Notes under the pieces: generated by a model
The model's database searches: none
What the model saw: only the letters and a program-made list of their open reading frames with translations
What the model was told of the DNA's origin: nothing
Shown here: piece after piece, positions 16,543 to 23,338 of the stretch
How the letters are laid out: every line of letters starts with the position of its first letter
How positions within the stretch are numbered: position 1 is the first letter of the stretch
Assembly: GCA_964569315.1 (NCBI GenBank)
Contig: CAZMUZ010000050.1
Location: 1 to 25,211, forward strand
From: CADEFF01 sp964569315
GTDB taxonomy: Bacteria; Pseudomonadota; Alphaproteobacteria; Dongiales; Dongiaceae
Length of the DNA: 25,211 nt
Reading direction: 5' to 3'
Translations under genes and position numbers: made by a program

Positions 16543-17646
16543 GTGACAGCGAACCGTTCCCCTGAAGATATCGCACATATGCGCGCCGCGCTCGGCCTTG
16601 CCGCGCGCGGGCTCGGGCAGGTATGGCCGAACCCGGCGGTGGGCTGCGTGATCGTGGCCGGCGGCCAGGTGACGGGCCGCGGCTGGACGCAAGCCGGCGG
16701 CCGTCCCCACGCCGAGACGGGGGCCCTGGCGCGCGCCGGCGCGGCGGTGCGGGGCGCCACCGCCTATGTGACGCTCGAGCCCTGTGCGCATCAGGGCAAG
16801 ACGCCACCCTGCGCCGAGGCCCTGATTGCGGCCGGCGTCGCGCGCGCGGTCGTCGCCGTGACGGATCCCGATCCGCGCGTTTCGGGCCGCGGCATCGCGC
16901 AGATGAAAGCGGCCGGTATCGCGGTTGAAGTAGGATTGCTGGAGAAGGAGGCGGCCGAGCTCAATGCCGGCTTCTTCTGCCGCATCGAAAAGGGCCGGCC
17001 GCTGGTCGCGCTGAAGCTCGCCACCACCCTCGACGGCCGGATCGCGACGGCGGCCGGCGAGAGCCGCTGGATCACCGGACCCGCGGCGCGAGCGCAGACG
17101 CATCGCCTTCGGGCGCAACATGACGCGTTGCTGGTCGGCGCCGCGACCGTCATCGCCGACGATCCCGATCTCACCTGCCGCCTGCCGGGCCTCGAGGACC
17201 GTTCGCCCGTGCGTGTCGTGATCGAGGGCTCGCAGGCCGTCCCGCCAGGCGCAAAGCTCGTGGCGACCGCCAAATCCCGTCCGACCTGGCTGCTGCGGAC
17301 GGTCGGCAGGGAAAGCGCCCTTGCCTCGGCAGGCGCCGAGACGATCGAGATCGAGCCGGGGCCGGGCGGCAGGCCGGCGATCGCCGCCGCTCTCGCCGCC
17401 CTCGGCCGGCGCGGCATCACCCGGCTGCTGGTCGAAGGGGGCGGGCGGCTCTCGGCCGCGCTGCTCGATGCGGACCTCGTGGATCGTCTCTACTGGTTCC
17501 ATGCGCCAGGCGTCATGGGGGGGGCCGGCATACCGGCCGTCGAGAAGCTCGCTGCCGGCACGCTGACTGCGATGCCGCGTTTCGAACGGACAGGGTTGCA
17601 GCCGTTCGGCGACGACATCATGGAAACCTACCGGCGTCGCGACTAA
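16543..17646 (+). CDS. ribD: bifunctional riboflavin biosynthesis deaminase/reductase RibD
   Basis: A 367-residue bifunctional enzyme. The N-terminal cytidine-deaminase-like domain (about 8-150) has the zinc motif HAE (56-58), with Cys 81 and Cys 90 in LEPCAHQGKTPPCAEAL. The C-terminal reductase domain has VALKLATTLDGRIAT, SRWITGPAARAQTHRLRAQ, DALLVGAATVIADDPDLTCR and LLVEGGGRLSAALL. It converts the GTP cyclohydrolase II product into the ribityl-aminouracil intermediate. The start is a GTG at 16543 (the ATG five bases earlier is out of frame); ATG 16579 is a less likely alternative. I saw no FMN riboswitch in the 61 bases after nrdR. ribE begins 10 bases after its stop. Confidence 0.95.
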   Translation: MTANRSPEDIAHMRAALGLAARGLGQVWPNPAVGCVIVAGGQVTGRGWTQAGGRPHAETGALARAGAAVRGATAYVTLEPCAHQGKTPPCAEALIAAGVARAVVAVTDPDPRVSGRGIAQMKAAGIAVEVGLLEKEAAELNAGFFCRIEKGRPLVALKLATTLDGRIATAAGESRWITGPAARAQTHRLRAQHDALLVGAATVIADDPDLTCRLPGLEDRSPVRVVIEGSQAVPPGAKLVATAKSRPTWLLRTVGRESALASAGAETIEIEPGPGGRPAIAAALAALGRRGITRLLVEGGGRLSAALLDADLVDRLYWFHAPGVMGGAGIPAVEKLAAGTLTAMPRFERTGLQPFGDDIMETYRRRD

Positions 17647-17656
17647 GTTCTCCTCC

Positions 17657-18250
17657 ATGTTCACCGGCATCGTCACCGACCTCGGCAAGGTGCGCTCGAT
17701 CGAGCGCGGCAAGGGCGCGCGCTTCGCCTTCGAGACGCGCTACGACACAGGCGCGATCGCCATGGGCGCGTCGATCGCCTGCGGCGGCGCCTGCCTTTCC
17801 GTCGTCGCGAAGGGGCCGGGCTGGTTCGCGGCGGATGTTTCCGAGGAGACGCTGGGCTGCACCACGCTCGGCGACTGGGTGGTCGGTTCGGCGGTCAATC
17901 TCGAGCGCCCCCTGAAGCTCGGCGACGAGCTCGGCGGCCATATGGTTTCCGGCCATGTCGACGGGGTGGCCCGGCTCATCGCGCAGCGTCCCGAAGGCGA
18001 GAGCCTCCGCCTGTCGCTCGAGGCGCCGGCCGCGCTCGCGCGTTTCATCGCCCCCAAGGGCTCCGTCGCGCTCGACGGCGTGTCCCTGACCGTGAACGAG
18101 GTCGAGGGCGCCCGGTTCGGCGTCAATCTCATCCCGATCACCCTCCGGGAAACCAGCCTCGGCCGGCTCGAGGCCGGTCAGCGGCTCAATCTGGAAATCG
18201 ACCTCGTGGCGCGCTACCTTGCCCGCCTTATCGGCAAGGATCCCGCATGA
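17657..18250 (+). CDS. ribE: riboflavin synthase alpha subunit
   Basis: A 197-residue protein with two tandem lumazine-binding barrels: MFTGIVTDLGKVRSIER and GASIACGGACLSVV, then GGHMVSGHVDGVARL (start of repeat two) and GSVALDGVSLTVNEVEGARF, ending NLIPITLRETSLGRLEAG. It dismutates two 6,7-dimethyl-8-ribityllumazine molecules into riboflavin and the RibD product, as a trimer in the cytoplasm. The length is normal (about 200). It overlaps the ribBA start by four bases (ATGA), implying translational coupling. Called ribC in some alphaproteobacterial annotations. Confidence 0.95.
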   Translation: MFTGIVTDLGKVRSIERGKGARFAFETRYDTGAIAMGASIACGGACLSVVAKGPGWFAADVSEETLGCTTLGDWVVGSAVNLERPLKLGDELGGHMVSGHVDGVARLIAQRPEGESLRLSLEAPAALARFIAPKGSVALDGVSLTVNEVEGARFGVNLIPITLRETSLGRLEAGQRLNLEIDLVARYLARLIGKDPA

Positions 18251-19392
18251 ACAAGCCGCAGGCCGAACCCTGGCGCGCCACCTTCTCGGAGCTCGTCTCG
18301 CCGACCGAGGCGATCATCGAGGAAGCGCGCAACGGCCGGATGTTCATCCTGGTCGATGACGAAGGCCGCGAGAACGAGGGCGACCTCGTCATTCCGGCCC
18401 AGATGGCGACGCCCGAGGCGATCAATTTCATGGCGATGCACGGTCGCGGCCTGATCTGCCTCGCCATGACGCGCGAGCGGATCGCCGAGCTCGGCCTGCC
18501 GCTCATGTCGCCCAACAACGAATCCCGCCACTACACCGCCTTCACCGTCTCGATCGAGGCGCGGGAAGGGGTGACCACCGGCATCTCGGCGCCCGACCGC
18601 GCACGCACCATCGCCACCGCCATCGACCCGACCAAGGGCCGCGGCGACATCGTCTCGCCGGGCCATGTCTTCCCGCTGGTGGCCCGCGACGGCGGGGTCC
18701 TGGTGCGGACCGGCCATACCGAAGCGGCGGTCGATATCGCGCGGCTCTCGGGCCTGAACCCGTCCGGCGTCATCTGCGAGATCATGAACGACGACGGCAC
18801 CATGGCGCGCCGCGACGATCTCATCGCCTTCGCGCAGCGCCACGCCCTCAAGATCGGCACCATCGCGGATCTGATCGCCTATCGTCGCCGGCATGACCGC
18901 ATCGTCGAGCGGGCGGCGGAGGGCTCGATCGCGAGCCGCCACGGCGGCGAGTTCCGGATGATCGTCTATGTGAACCGCGTGGCCTATGCGGAGCATATCG
19001 CGCTGGTGAAGGGCGATATCGCGGCGCCCGGCCCCGTGCCGGTCCGCATGCATGCCTTGAGCGTCCTCGAGGACGTGCTCGGCGACACCTCGGGCGGCCG
19101 CGGCGGCGAGCTCCAGGCGGCGATGCGCATGATCGATGCGCATGGGCGCGGCGTGGTGGTGCTGATCCGCGAGCCGCTGCCGACCAGCCTCAGCGACCGG
19201 GTGCGGGCGCGCATGTCGCAGTCCGGACACGGCTCGCAGCTTCGCGACTACGGCATCGGCGCGCAGATCCTTCTCGATCTCGGCGTGCATGAGATGATCC
19301 TCATCTCCAACACCAAGCGCACCATCGTCGGCCTCGAAGGCTACGGTCTGTCCGTGGTCGATCAATGGGCGATCCCGCCCGACCAGCACTGA
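18247..19392 (+). CDS. ribB: 3,4-dihydroxy-2-butanone 4-phosphate synthase with degenerate GTP cyclohydrolase II domain
   Basis: A 381-residue RibBA-type fusion. The N-terminal DHBP synthase domain (about 20-220) is intact: LVDDEGRENEGDLVIPA (36-52) with the metal-binding acidic loop, FMAMHGRGLICLAM, HYTAFTVSIEAREGVTTGIS, GDIVSPGHVFPL and VLVRTGHTEAAVDIARLSGL. It makes DHBP from ribulose 5-phosphate. The C-terminal half aligns with RibA in its frame (PVPVRMHALSVLEDVLGD at 264-280, LRDYGIGAQILLDLG at 332-346). The three zinc cysteines expected around 271-290 are absent: the usual C-x10-C-x-C block reads LSVLEDVLGDTSGGRGGELQ. The catalytic QEGRGIGL-type segment is also altered (AHGRGVVVL). It therefore probably has RibB activity only. 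It overlaps ribE by four bases, and ribH follows after 13. Confidence 0.93.
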   Translation: MNKPQAEPWRATFSELVSPTEAIIEEARNGRMFILVDDEGRENEGDLVIPAQMATPEAINFMAMHGRGLICLAMTRERIAELGLPLMSPNNESRHYTAFTVSIEAREGVTTGISAPDRARTIATAIDPTKGRGDIVSPGHVFPLVARDGGVLVRTGHTEAAVDIARLSGLNPSGVICEIMNDDGTMARRDDLIAFAQRHALKIGTIADLIAYRRRHDRIVERAAEGSIASRHGGEFRMIVYVNRVAYAEHIALVKGDIAAPGPVPVRMHALSVLEDVLGDTSGGRGGELQAAMRMIDAHGRGVVVLIREPLPTSLSDRVRARMSQSGHGSQLRDYGIGAQILLDLGVHEMILISNTKRTIVGLEGYGLSVVDQWAIPPDQH

Positions 19393-19405
19393 TCCGGAAC
19401 GGCCG

Positions 19406-19894
19406 ATGGTTATCATGGCGGACCGCCCCCACATCCTGATCGTCGAGGCGCGGTTCTATCCCGACATTGCCGACGAAATGCTGCGCGGCGCGATCGGCGC
19501 GGTCGAGGCCGTGGGCGGGTCGCACGAGACGCTCTCGGTGCCGGGCGCCTTCGAGATCCCGGCCGCGATCCGTCTCGCGGCGGAAGCCGGCCAGCGCGGC
19601 AAGCTGCTGCGGCCCTTCGACGGGTTCGTGGCGCTCGGCTGCGTGATCCGGGGCGAGACGACGCATTACGACTATGTGTGCGGCGAGAGCGCGCGCGGCT
19701 TGCAGCAGCTCGCGCTGGAACAGGGCCTCGCGATCGGCTACGGCATCCTCACGGTCGAGAATGGCGAGCAGGCCTGGGCGCGCGCGAAGCTCGACCGGAA
19801 GAACAAGGGCGGCGATGCGGCCGAAGCCTGCCTCGCGATGATCGGCGTCAAGCGACGCTTCGGTCTGCCGGGAATCGTCGGACGGGGCGCATGA
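19406..19894 (+). CDS. ribH: 6,7-dimethyl-8-ribityllumazine synthase
   Basis: A 162-residue lumazine synthase that joins the RibD product with DHBP from RibB. Family segments are ILIVEARFYPDIADEMLRGA, TLSVPGAFEIPAAIRLAAE, FVALGCVIRGETTHYDYVCG with the catalytic histidine after TT, and IGYGILTVENGEQAWAR. The ending has NKGGDAAEACLAMIGVKRRF. The start is at 19406 (MVIMADRP) or the ATG at 19415; neither has a clear Shine-Dalgarno sequence. Its stop overlaps the nusB start as ATGA. Confidence 0.95.
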   Translation: MVIMADRPHILIVEARFYPDIADEMLRGAIGAVEAVGGSHETLSVPGAFEIPAAIRLAAEAGQRGKLLRPFDGFVALGCVIRGETTHYDYVCGESARGLQQLALEQGLAIGYGILTVENGEQAWARAKLDRKNKGGDAAEACLAMIGVKRRFGLPGIVGRGA

Positions 19895-20394
19895 AGGAAC
19901 CGGTTCCCGCGACCGACCCGCGACGCGCGGCGCGCCTCGCGGCGGTGCAGGCGCTCTATCAGATCGCCCTCACCGGCGCGACGCCGGAAGCCGCCATCAC
20001 CGAGTTCACGGGCCATCGTCTGTCGAAGCCGCTGGAGGTCGGCGGCACGCTCGGCGGCGACCCGCAGCTCTTCGCGGACCTGGTGCGCGGCGCGGCGGAG
20101 AAGCGGCCCGAGCTCGACCGGATGATCTCGGCCGTGCTCACCAACGACTGGACGGTCGAGCGGCTCGAGGCGGTGTTGCTCGCGGTGCTGCGGGTCGGCG
20201 CCTACGAGCTCTCCGCGCGGCCCGATCTGCCCGCCAAGGTCGCCATCAGCGAATATGTGGCGATCGCCGGCGCCTTCCTCGGGGATCGCGAGACCGGCCT
20301 CGTGAACGGGCTGCTCGATCGCATGGCGCGAAGCCTGCGGCCGGAGGCCTTCGAGCCGGGAGGCCGCCATGGCGGGGGCAAAGCTTCCCGGTGA
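19891..20394 (+). CDS. nusB: transcription antitermination protein NusB
   Basis: A 167-residue all-helical protein. RRAARLAAVQALYQIALTG is the NusB N-terminal RNA-binding helix, and DLVRGAAEKRPELDRMIS, WTVERLEAVLLAVLRVGAYEL and PAKVAISEYVAIAGAFLGDR are the conserved later helices, followed by FVN-type GLVNGLLDRMAR. NusB with NusE binds boxA RNA and promotes antitermination of rRNA transcription. The start at 19891 overlaps the ribH stop by four bases. The C-terminal tail is slightly extended (EPGGRHGGGKASR) and its coding region overlaps thiL by 26 bases. Confidence 0.94.
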   Translation: MKEPVPATDPRRAARLAAVQALYQIALTGATPEAAITEFTGHRLSKPLEVGGTLGGDPQLFADLVRGAAEKRPELDRMISAVLTNDWTVERLEAVLLAVLRVGAYELSARPDLPAKVAISEYVAIAGAFLGDRETGLVNGLLDRMARSLRPEAFEPGGRHGGGKASR

Positions 20395-21364
20395 GTTCGA
20401 GCTGATCGCGCGATATTTCCGGCCGCTCGCTGCGGCGAGCCCGGCGGCGCTGGCGCTCGGCGACGATGCGGCGCTGATCCCCGCCGAAGCCGGCACGGAG
20501 ATCGTCGCCACCGCGGACGCGCTGGTAGCCGGCGTCCATTTTCTCCCCGACGACCCGCCCGACCTCATCGCCCGCAAGATGCTGCGGGTAAATCTGTCAG
20601 ACCTTGCGGGAATGGGCGCGCGGCCGCTCGGCTATCTGATGACGCTGGCGCTGCCGGGCGACGTCGCCGAGGACTGGCTCCGTCGCTTTGCCGAGGGCCT
20701 CGGCCAGGACCAGAAGGCGTTCGGCATCGGGCTGCTCGGCGGCGACACCACGCGCACGCCGGGCCCGACGACGCTTTCGGTTACCGCCCTGGGGCAGGTC
20801 CGGGCCGGCATGGCGCTGCACCGCAAGGGAGCGCGCATCGGCGATGCGATCTGGGTCAGCGGCACGCTCGGCGACGCCGCCCTGGCGCTGCGCCAGCTCA
20901 AAGGCGAGATTGCGGTTGCCGACGCGGCGGCGGTGCGGTTCCTGACCGATCGCTATCGGCTGCCGCAGCCGCGGCTCGCTCTGGGCCAGGCGCTGGTCGA
21001 GATCCGCCTCGCCACGGCCGGGCTCGACGTCTCGGACGGGCTCGTCGCCGATCTCGGCCATCTCTGCGCGCAGTCCGGCGTCGCCGCCCTCGTCGAGGCG
21101 CAGCATCTGCCGCTGAGCGCCCCCGTCCATGCCCTGCTCGATCTCGATCCGGCGCTGATCGGAACGATTCTCGGCGGCGGCGACGATTACGAGCTGGTCT
21201 TCACCGCCGATCCTGCGGCTGGCGAGGCGATCGATGCGCTCGCCCGCAGGCTCGGGCTCGCCATCGCGCGGATCGGCCGCATCGAGGCCGGGACGGGGGT
21301 GCGGGTACGCGATGCCGCCGGCCGCGAGATCGCGATCGGGCGCGGCGGCTATCGGCATTTCTGA
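20369..21364 (+). CDS. thiL: thiamine-monophosphate kinase
   Basis: A 331-residue PurM/ThiL-type kinase that phosphorylates thiamine monophosphate to thiamine diphosphate with ATP. Conserved segments are GEFELIARYFRPLA, LALGDDAALI (metal-binding Asp pair), ATADALVAGVHF, RKMLRVNLSDLAGMGARPLG, GLLGGDTTRTPGP, GLDVSDGLVADLGHL and GGGDDYELVFT. The start ATG 20369 lies inside the nusB 3' end; MAGAKLPGEFELI is the standard ThiL beginning, so the 26-base overlap is real. It closes the rib-nus-thi run; the stop abuts a hairpin shared with the convergent cupin gene. Confidence 0.95.
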   Translation: MAGAKLPGEFELIARYFRPLAAASPAALALGDDAALIPAEAGTEIVATADALVAGVHFLPDDPPDLIARKMLRVNLSDLAGMGARPLGYLMTLALPGDVAEDWLRRFAEGLGQDQKAFGIGLLGGDTTRTPGPTTLSVTALGQVRAGMALHRKGARIGDAIWVSGTLGDAALALRQLKGEIAVADAAAVRFLTDRYRLPQPRLALGQALVEIRLATAGLDVSDGLVADLGHLCAQSGVAALVEAQHLPLSAPVHALLDLDPALIGTILGGGDDYELVFTADPAAGEAIDALARRLGLAIARIGRIEAGTGVRVRDAAGREIAIGRGGYRHF

Positions 21365-21380
21365 GGCGCCTGCGGCGCCT
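21364..21380. terminator. candidate bidirectional terminator hairpin (thiL / cupin)
   Basis: A perfect 7-base inverted repeat, AGGCGCC (21364-21370) and GGCGCCT (21374-21380), with loop TGC. It fills the 14-base gap between the convergent thiL and cupin genes and shares bases with both stop codons. On the plus strand only ATTT follows and on the minus strand only CAGAAAT, so T-runs are poor and termination may be weak. Confidence 0.4.
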
Positions 21381-21780
21381 ATTTGGTCGGAAGCCCCATA
21401 TCCTCCGGGTCGATGCCCGGGACCGAAGTGATTCCGGCCCGCGCCTTCCAGTCATGCGGATAGGCGGCATAGAAGATGACGCAGCTATCGTCTGCCTCGT
21501 AGGCAATGTGGTTGTTCTTCGGCACGAACAGCACGTCGCCCGGCTCGCAAACGTAGGATTCGCCGTTGCAGGTCAGACGGAAGGTGCCCTTCATGCAGTA
21601 GATGATCTCGTCGCAGGTGAGATCCCACGGCACCGAAACCTTGTTGAGGAAGTTGAGGCCGCCGCACATGGTGTCGCTGATCTTCGAAGTCACGAACGGC
21701 TTGATGTAGGTCTTGCCTTCCGGAAGGTTGTTCAGGCGGTGTTCGATGTCCTTGAATTTGAAGAGGCTCGGCTTCGCCAT
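21379..21780 (-). CDS. EutQ-like single-domain cupin
   Basis: A 133-residue single-domain cupin. DEIIYCMKGTFRLTCNG and YVCEPGDVLFVPKNNHIAYE are the two cupin motifs, with VIFYAAYPHDWKARAG at the end. The pattern resembles the EutQ-like cupins annotated as ethanolamine utilisation proteins, though no eut genes are present here, so an ethanolamine role is not supported. Metal ligands are partly atypical: the first motif has Glu but lacks the usual His-x-His, while the second retains a His. AGGGAG nine bases before the ATG supports the start. It is monocistronic by context, convergent with thiL and divergent from the FliL-like gene. Confidence 0.82.
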   Translation of the reverse strand: MAKPSLFKFKDIEHRLNNLPEGKTYIKPFVTSKISDTMCGGLNFLNKVSVPWDLTCDEIIYCMKGTFRLTCNGESYVCEPGDVLFVPKNNHIAYEADDSCVIFYAAYPHDWKARAGITSVPGIDPEDMGLPTK

Positions 21781-21969
21781 CGGTCTTGCTCCCTGGTTGC
21801 GACGCGGCCGACGACGCCGGCGCGACGATCGAGTCCGGGGCCGACCCTATCAGCCGCGGCAAGCCGCCACTACGGCCGGGCGCGCGGGGCGATTGGCAAG
21901 CCCTGCATGACTGTTGCGGATTTCGCAGCCGGTAGGCGGCGGCAGGCGCGGGCACGATCGCGTCCCTCG

Positions 21970-21989
21970 GGCCCGGGGATTTCCGGGCC
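21970..21989. repeat. palindromic hairpin before the FliL-like gene
   Basis: GGCCCGG (21970-21976), loop GGATTT, then CCGGGCC (21983-21989). The 14 bases GGATTTCCGGGCCG here also occur in the hairpin after the DUF6867-like gene at 10668. It lies directly against the CtrA-like box. Confidence 0.4.
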
Positions 21990-21990
21990 G

Positions 21991-22006
21991 TTAAGGCCGC
22001 CTTAAC
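21991..22006 (+). promoter_or_regulatory. CtrA-type binding box (TTAA-N7-TTAAC)
   Basis: TTAA (21991-21994), exactly seven bases, then TTAAC (22002-22006). This is a full match to the published alphaproteobacterial CtrA consensus, and it is also a 7-base-arm palindrome. It ends 37 bases before the ATG of the FliL-like gene, and flagellar genes are classic CtrA targets. I cannot see a convincing -10 element at the expected distance. Binding is inferred from the motif and context. Confidence 0.55.
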
Positions 22007-22043
22007 CCAATCTTCAGCGCCGCGGCGGAAGCTGCGGGCTGCG

Positions 22044-22493
22044 ATGAAAAAACTGATCCTCATCCTGGTCCCGATTCTGCTCCTGGCGGGCGGGGGCGGC
22101 GGGGCGTGGTGGTTCTTCCTCCGCCCGGCGCCGGACGCCGAGGCGGTCGAGGCGACGAACCTTCCGGTGTTCTACGCAATGCCCGCCTTCACGGTCTCGA
22201 TCGTGCGGGACCGCCGCAGCTACGGCATGATCACCGTCGAGCTCGCGCTCGAGCTCCGGGACGACGCCACGCGCCTGATCGCGGACGAGCGGTCCGCGAG
22301 GCTTGCCGATCGGATCTATGTCGCGCTCTACGATCTGCTCGGCCGGCGCATCATGGCCGAGCGCAACTTCGATCTCGATCTCATCAAGGGCCGGCTGATG
22401 GCCGCGGCCGCCAGCGTGCTGGGCGAGGGGAGCGTGACCGGCCTCATGTATCAGTCGGTCGAGAACCGCTTCATCGACGCGCCGGCGAGCTAG
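22044..22493 (+). CDS. FliL-like flagellar basal-body-associated protein
   Basis: A 149-residue protein with one N-terminal membrane anchor (residues about 3-24, KLILILVPILLLAGGGGGAW) and an extracytoplasmic domain. VFYAMPAFTVSIVRDRRSYG, ITVELALELRDDATRLIADE and ARLADRIYVALYDLLGRR follow the FliL layout: Leu/Met-Pro-x-Phe-Thr-Val strand, long strand, then a helix with an R/L-x-D-x-I-x-x-x-L pattern. FliL sits at the stator-rotor interface of the flagellar motor. No other flagellar gene is in the window, so this is either an orphan FliL or a FliL-domain protein with another role. The CtrA-like box upstream favours a motility link. Sequence similarity is moderate, so the family call is less than certain. 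Confidence 0.65.
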   Translation: MKKLILILVPILLLAGGGGGAWWFFLRPAPDAEAVEATNLPVFYAMPAFTVSIVRDRRSYGMITVELALELRDDATRLIADERSARLADRIYVALYDLLGRRIMAERNFDLDLIKGRLMAAAASVLGEGSVTGLMYQSVENRFIDAPAS

Positions 22494-22502
22494 GGCCTCG
22501 CG

Positions 22503-22534
22503 CCATCGCCGGGCTCAATCCCGGCGCGCGATGG
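22503..22534. terminator. convergent hairpin between the FliL-like and methyltransferase genes
   Basis: CCATCG (22503-22508) and CCGGG (22509-22513), loop CTCAAT, CCCGG (22520-22524), then CGATGG (22529-22534) after a 4-base CGCG bulge on one side. It lies across the 21-base gap and the end of the minus-strand methyltransferase gene. There is no T-run; it is likely a 3'-end structure for both transcripts. Confidence 0.35.
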
Positions 22535-23279
22535 TGACGATCCGCGGGGCGTCGTCGCTCGCCGGGGAGCGATCGAAATCGCCATACTGCGCCTCGATCG
22601 CAAACCCGGCGTCGCGCAGCAGCGCAGCCACCTGATGCCGGTCGGTGTAGCGGATCCTGATGCGGGTCCGGCGCACCGGATCGTCCGTTCCGGCCCTGCG
22701 GCGGAAGACCTGGCAGTCGAGCACCGCCGCGGCCGGATCGTAGATCTCGATCAGGCTCACATCGATCCTGCGGCCGGCGGGGTCCGTATAGCTGTGCCAG
22801 TAGGTCTCGGTCGCGCAGCCGGTGAGGTCCGCCGGGCGCGGGTTGTGCGTCTCGAAGGCGAAGCGCCCGCCCGGCGCGAGATGCCGATAGACCTGCCGCG
22901 CCAGCGCCTGCTGATCGGCATCGGCGAGATAGGCCTGGAAGGCGTTGCCGGACATGAGGGCAAGCGCGAACCGGTCCTCCAGCGCGAAGCTCCGGCAGTC
23001 GGCCTCCACCCAGCGCACCGGGGCCGTGCCGGACTTGCGGCGTGCGTGGGCCAGCATCGGCGCCGCGAGATCGACGCCGGTAACGGCAAAGCCGCGTTTC
23101 GCGAGCGGGATGGCGATCCGTCCGGTGCCGCAGGCGAGATCCAGAATGGGCCCGCCCAGGCGGTCGGCCAGCGCCTCATAGAACGGTCCCTCGGGCTCGT
23201 ACTCGCCGAACTCGCAATCGTATTCCTCCGGCGACTGGAACTCGGAAAGGTTGTCGTCTGGGGTTGCGGCGGCGGTCAT
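22515..23279 (-). CDS. class I SAM-dependent methyltransferase
   Basis: A 254-residue protein from ATG 23279, or 270 from ATG 23327. The SAM-binding fold is clear: GGPILDLACGTGRIAIPLAK (motif I), GFAVTGVDLAAPMLAHARRK with the acidic residue that binds the ribose, PVRWVEADCRSFAL, FALALMSGNAFQAYL (motif II region) and HLAPGGRFAFETHNP (post II). The rest is a mixed strand/helix cap. The substrate is unknown. Neither start has a good Shine-Dalgarno sequence; I prefer 23279 because it leaves 59 bases before the divergent MFS gene for promoters. It is convergent with the FliL-like gene. Confidence 0.87.
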   Translation of the reverse strand: MTAAATPDDNLSEFQSPEEYDCEFGEYEPEGPFYEALADRLGGPILDLACGTGRIAIPLAKRGFAVTGVDLAAPMLAHARRKSGTAPVRWVEADCRSFALEDRFALALMSGNAFQAYLADADQQALARQVYRHLAPGGRFAFETHNPRPADLTGCATETYWHSYTDPAGRRIDVSLIEIYDPAAAVLDCQVFRRRAGTDDPVRRTRIRIRYTDRHQVAALLRDAGFAIEAQYGDFDRSPASDDAPRIVTIARRD

Positions 23280-23338
23280 GTCTGCTCTGCGCGTCCGTGG
23301 CTTGTCACCGATGGGGGTCTCGCTCATCCTGCCGGCTC

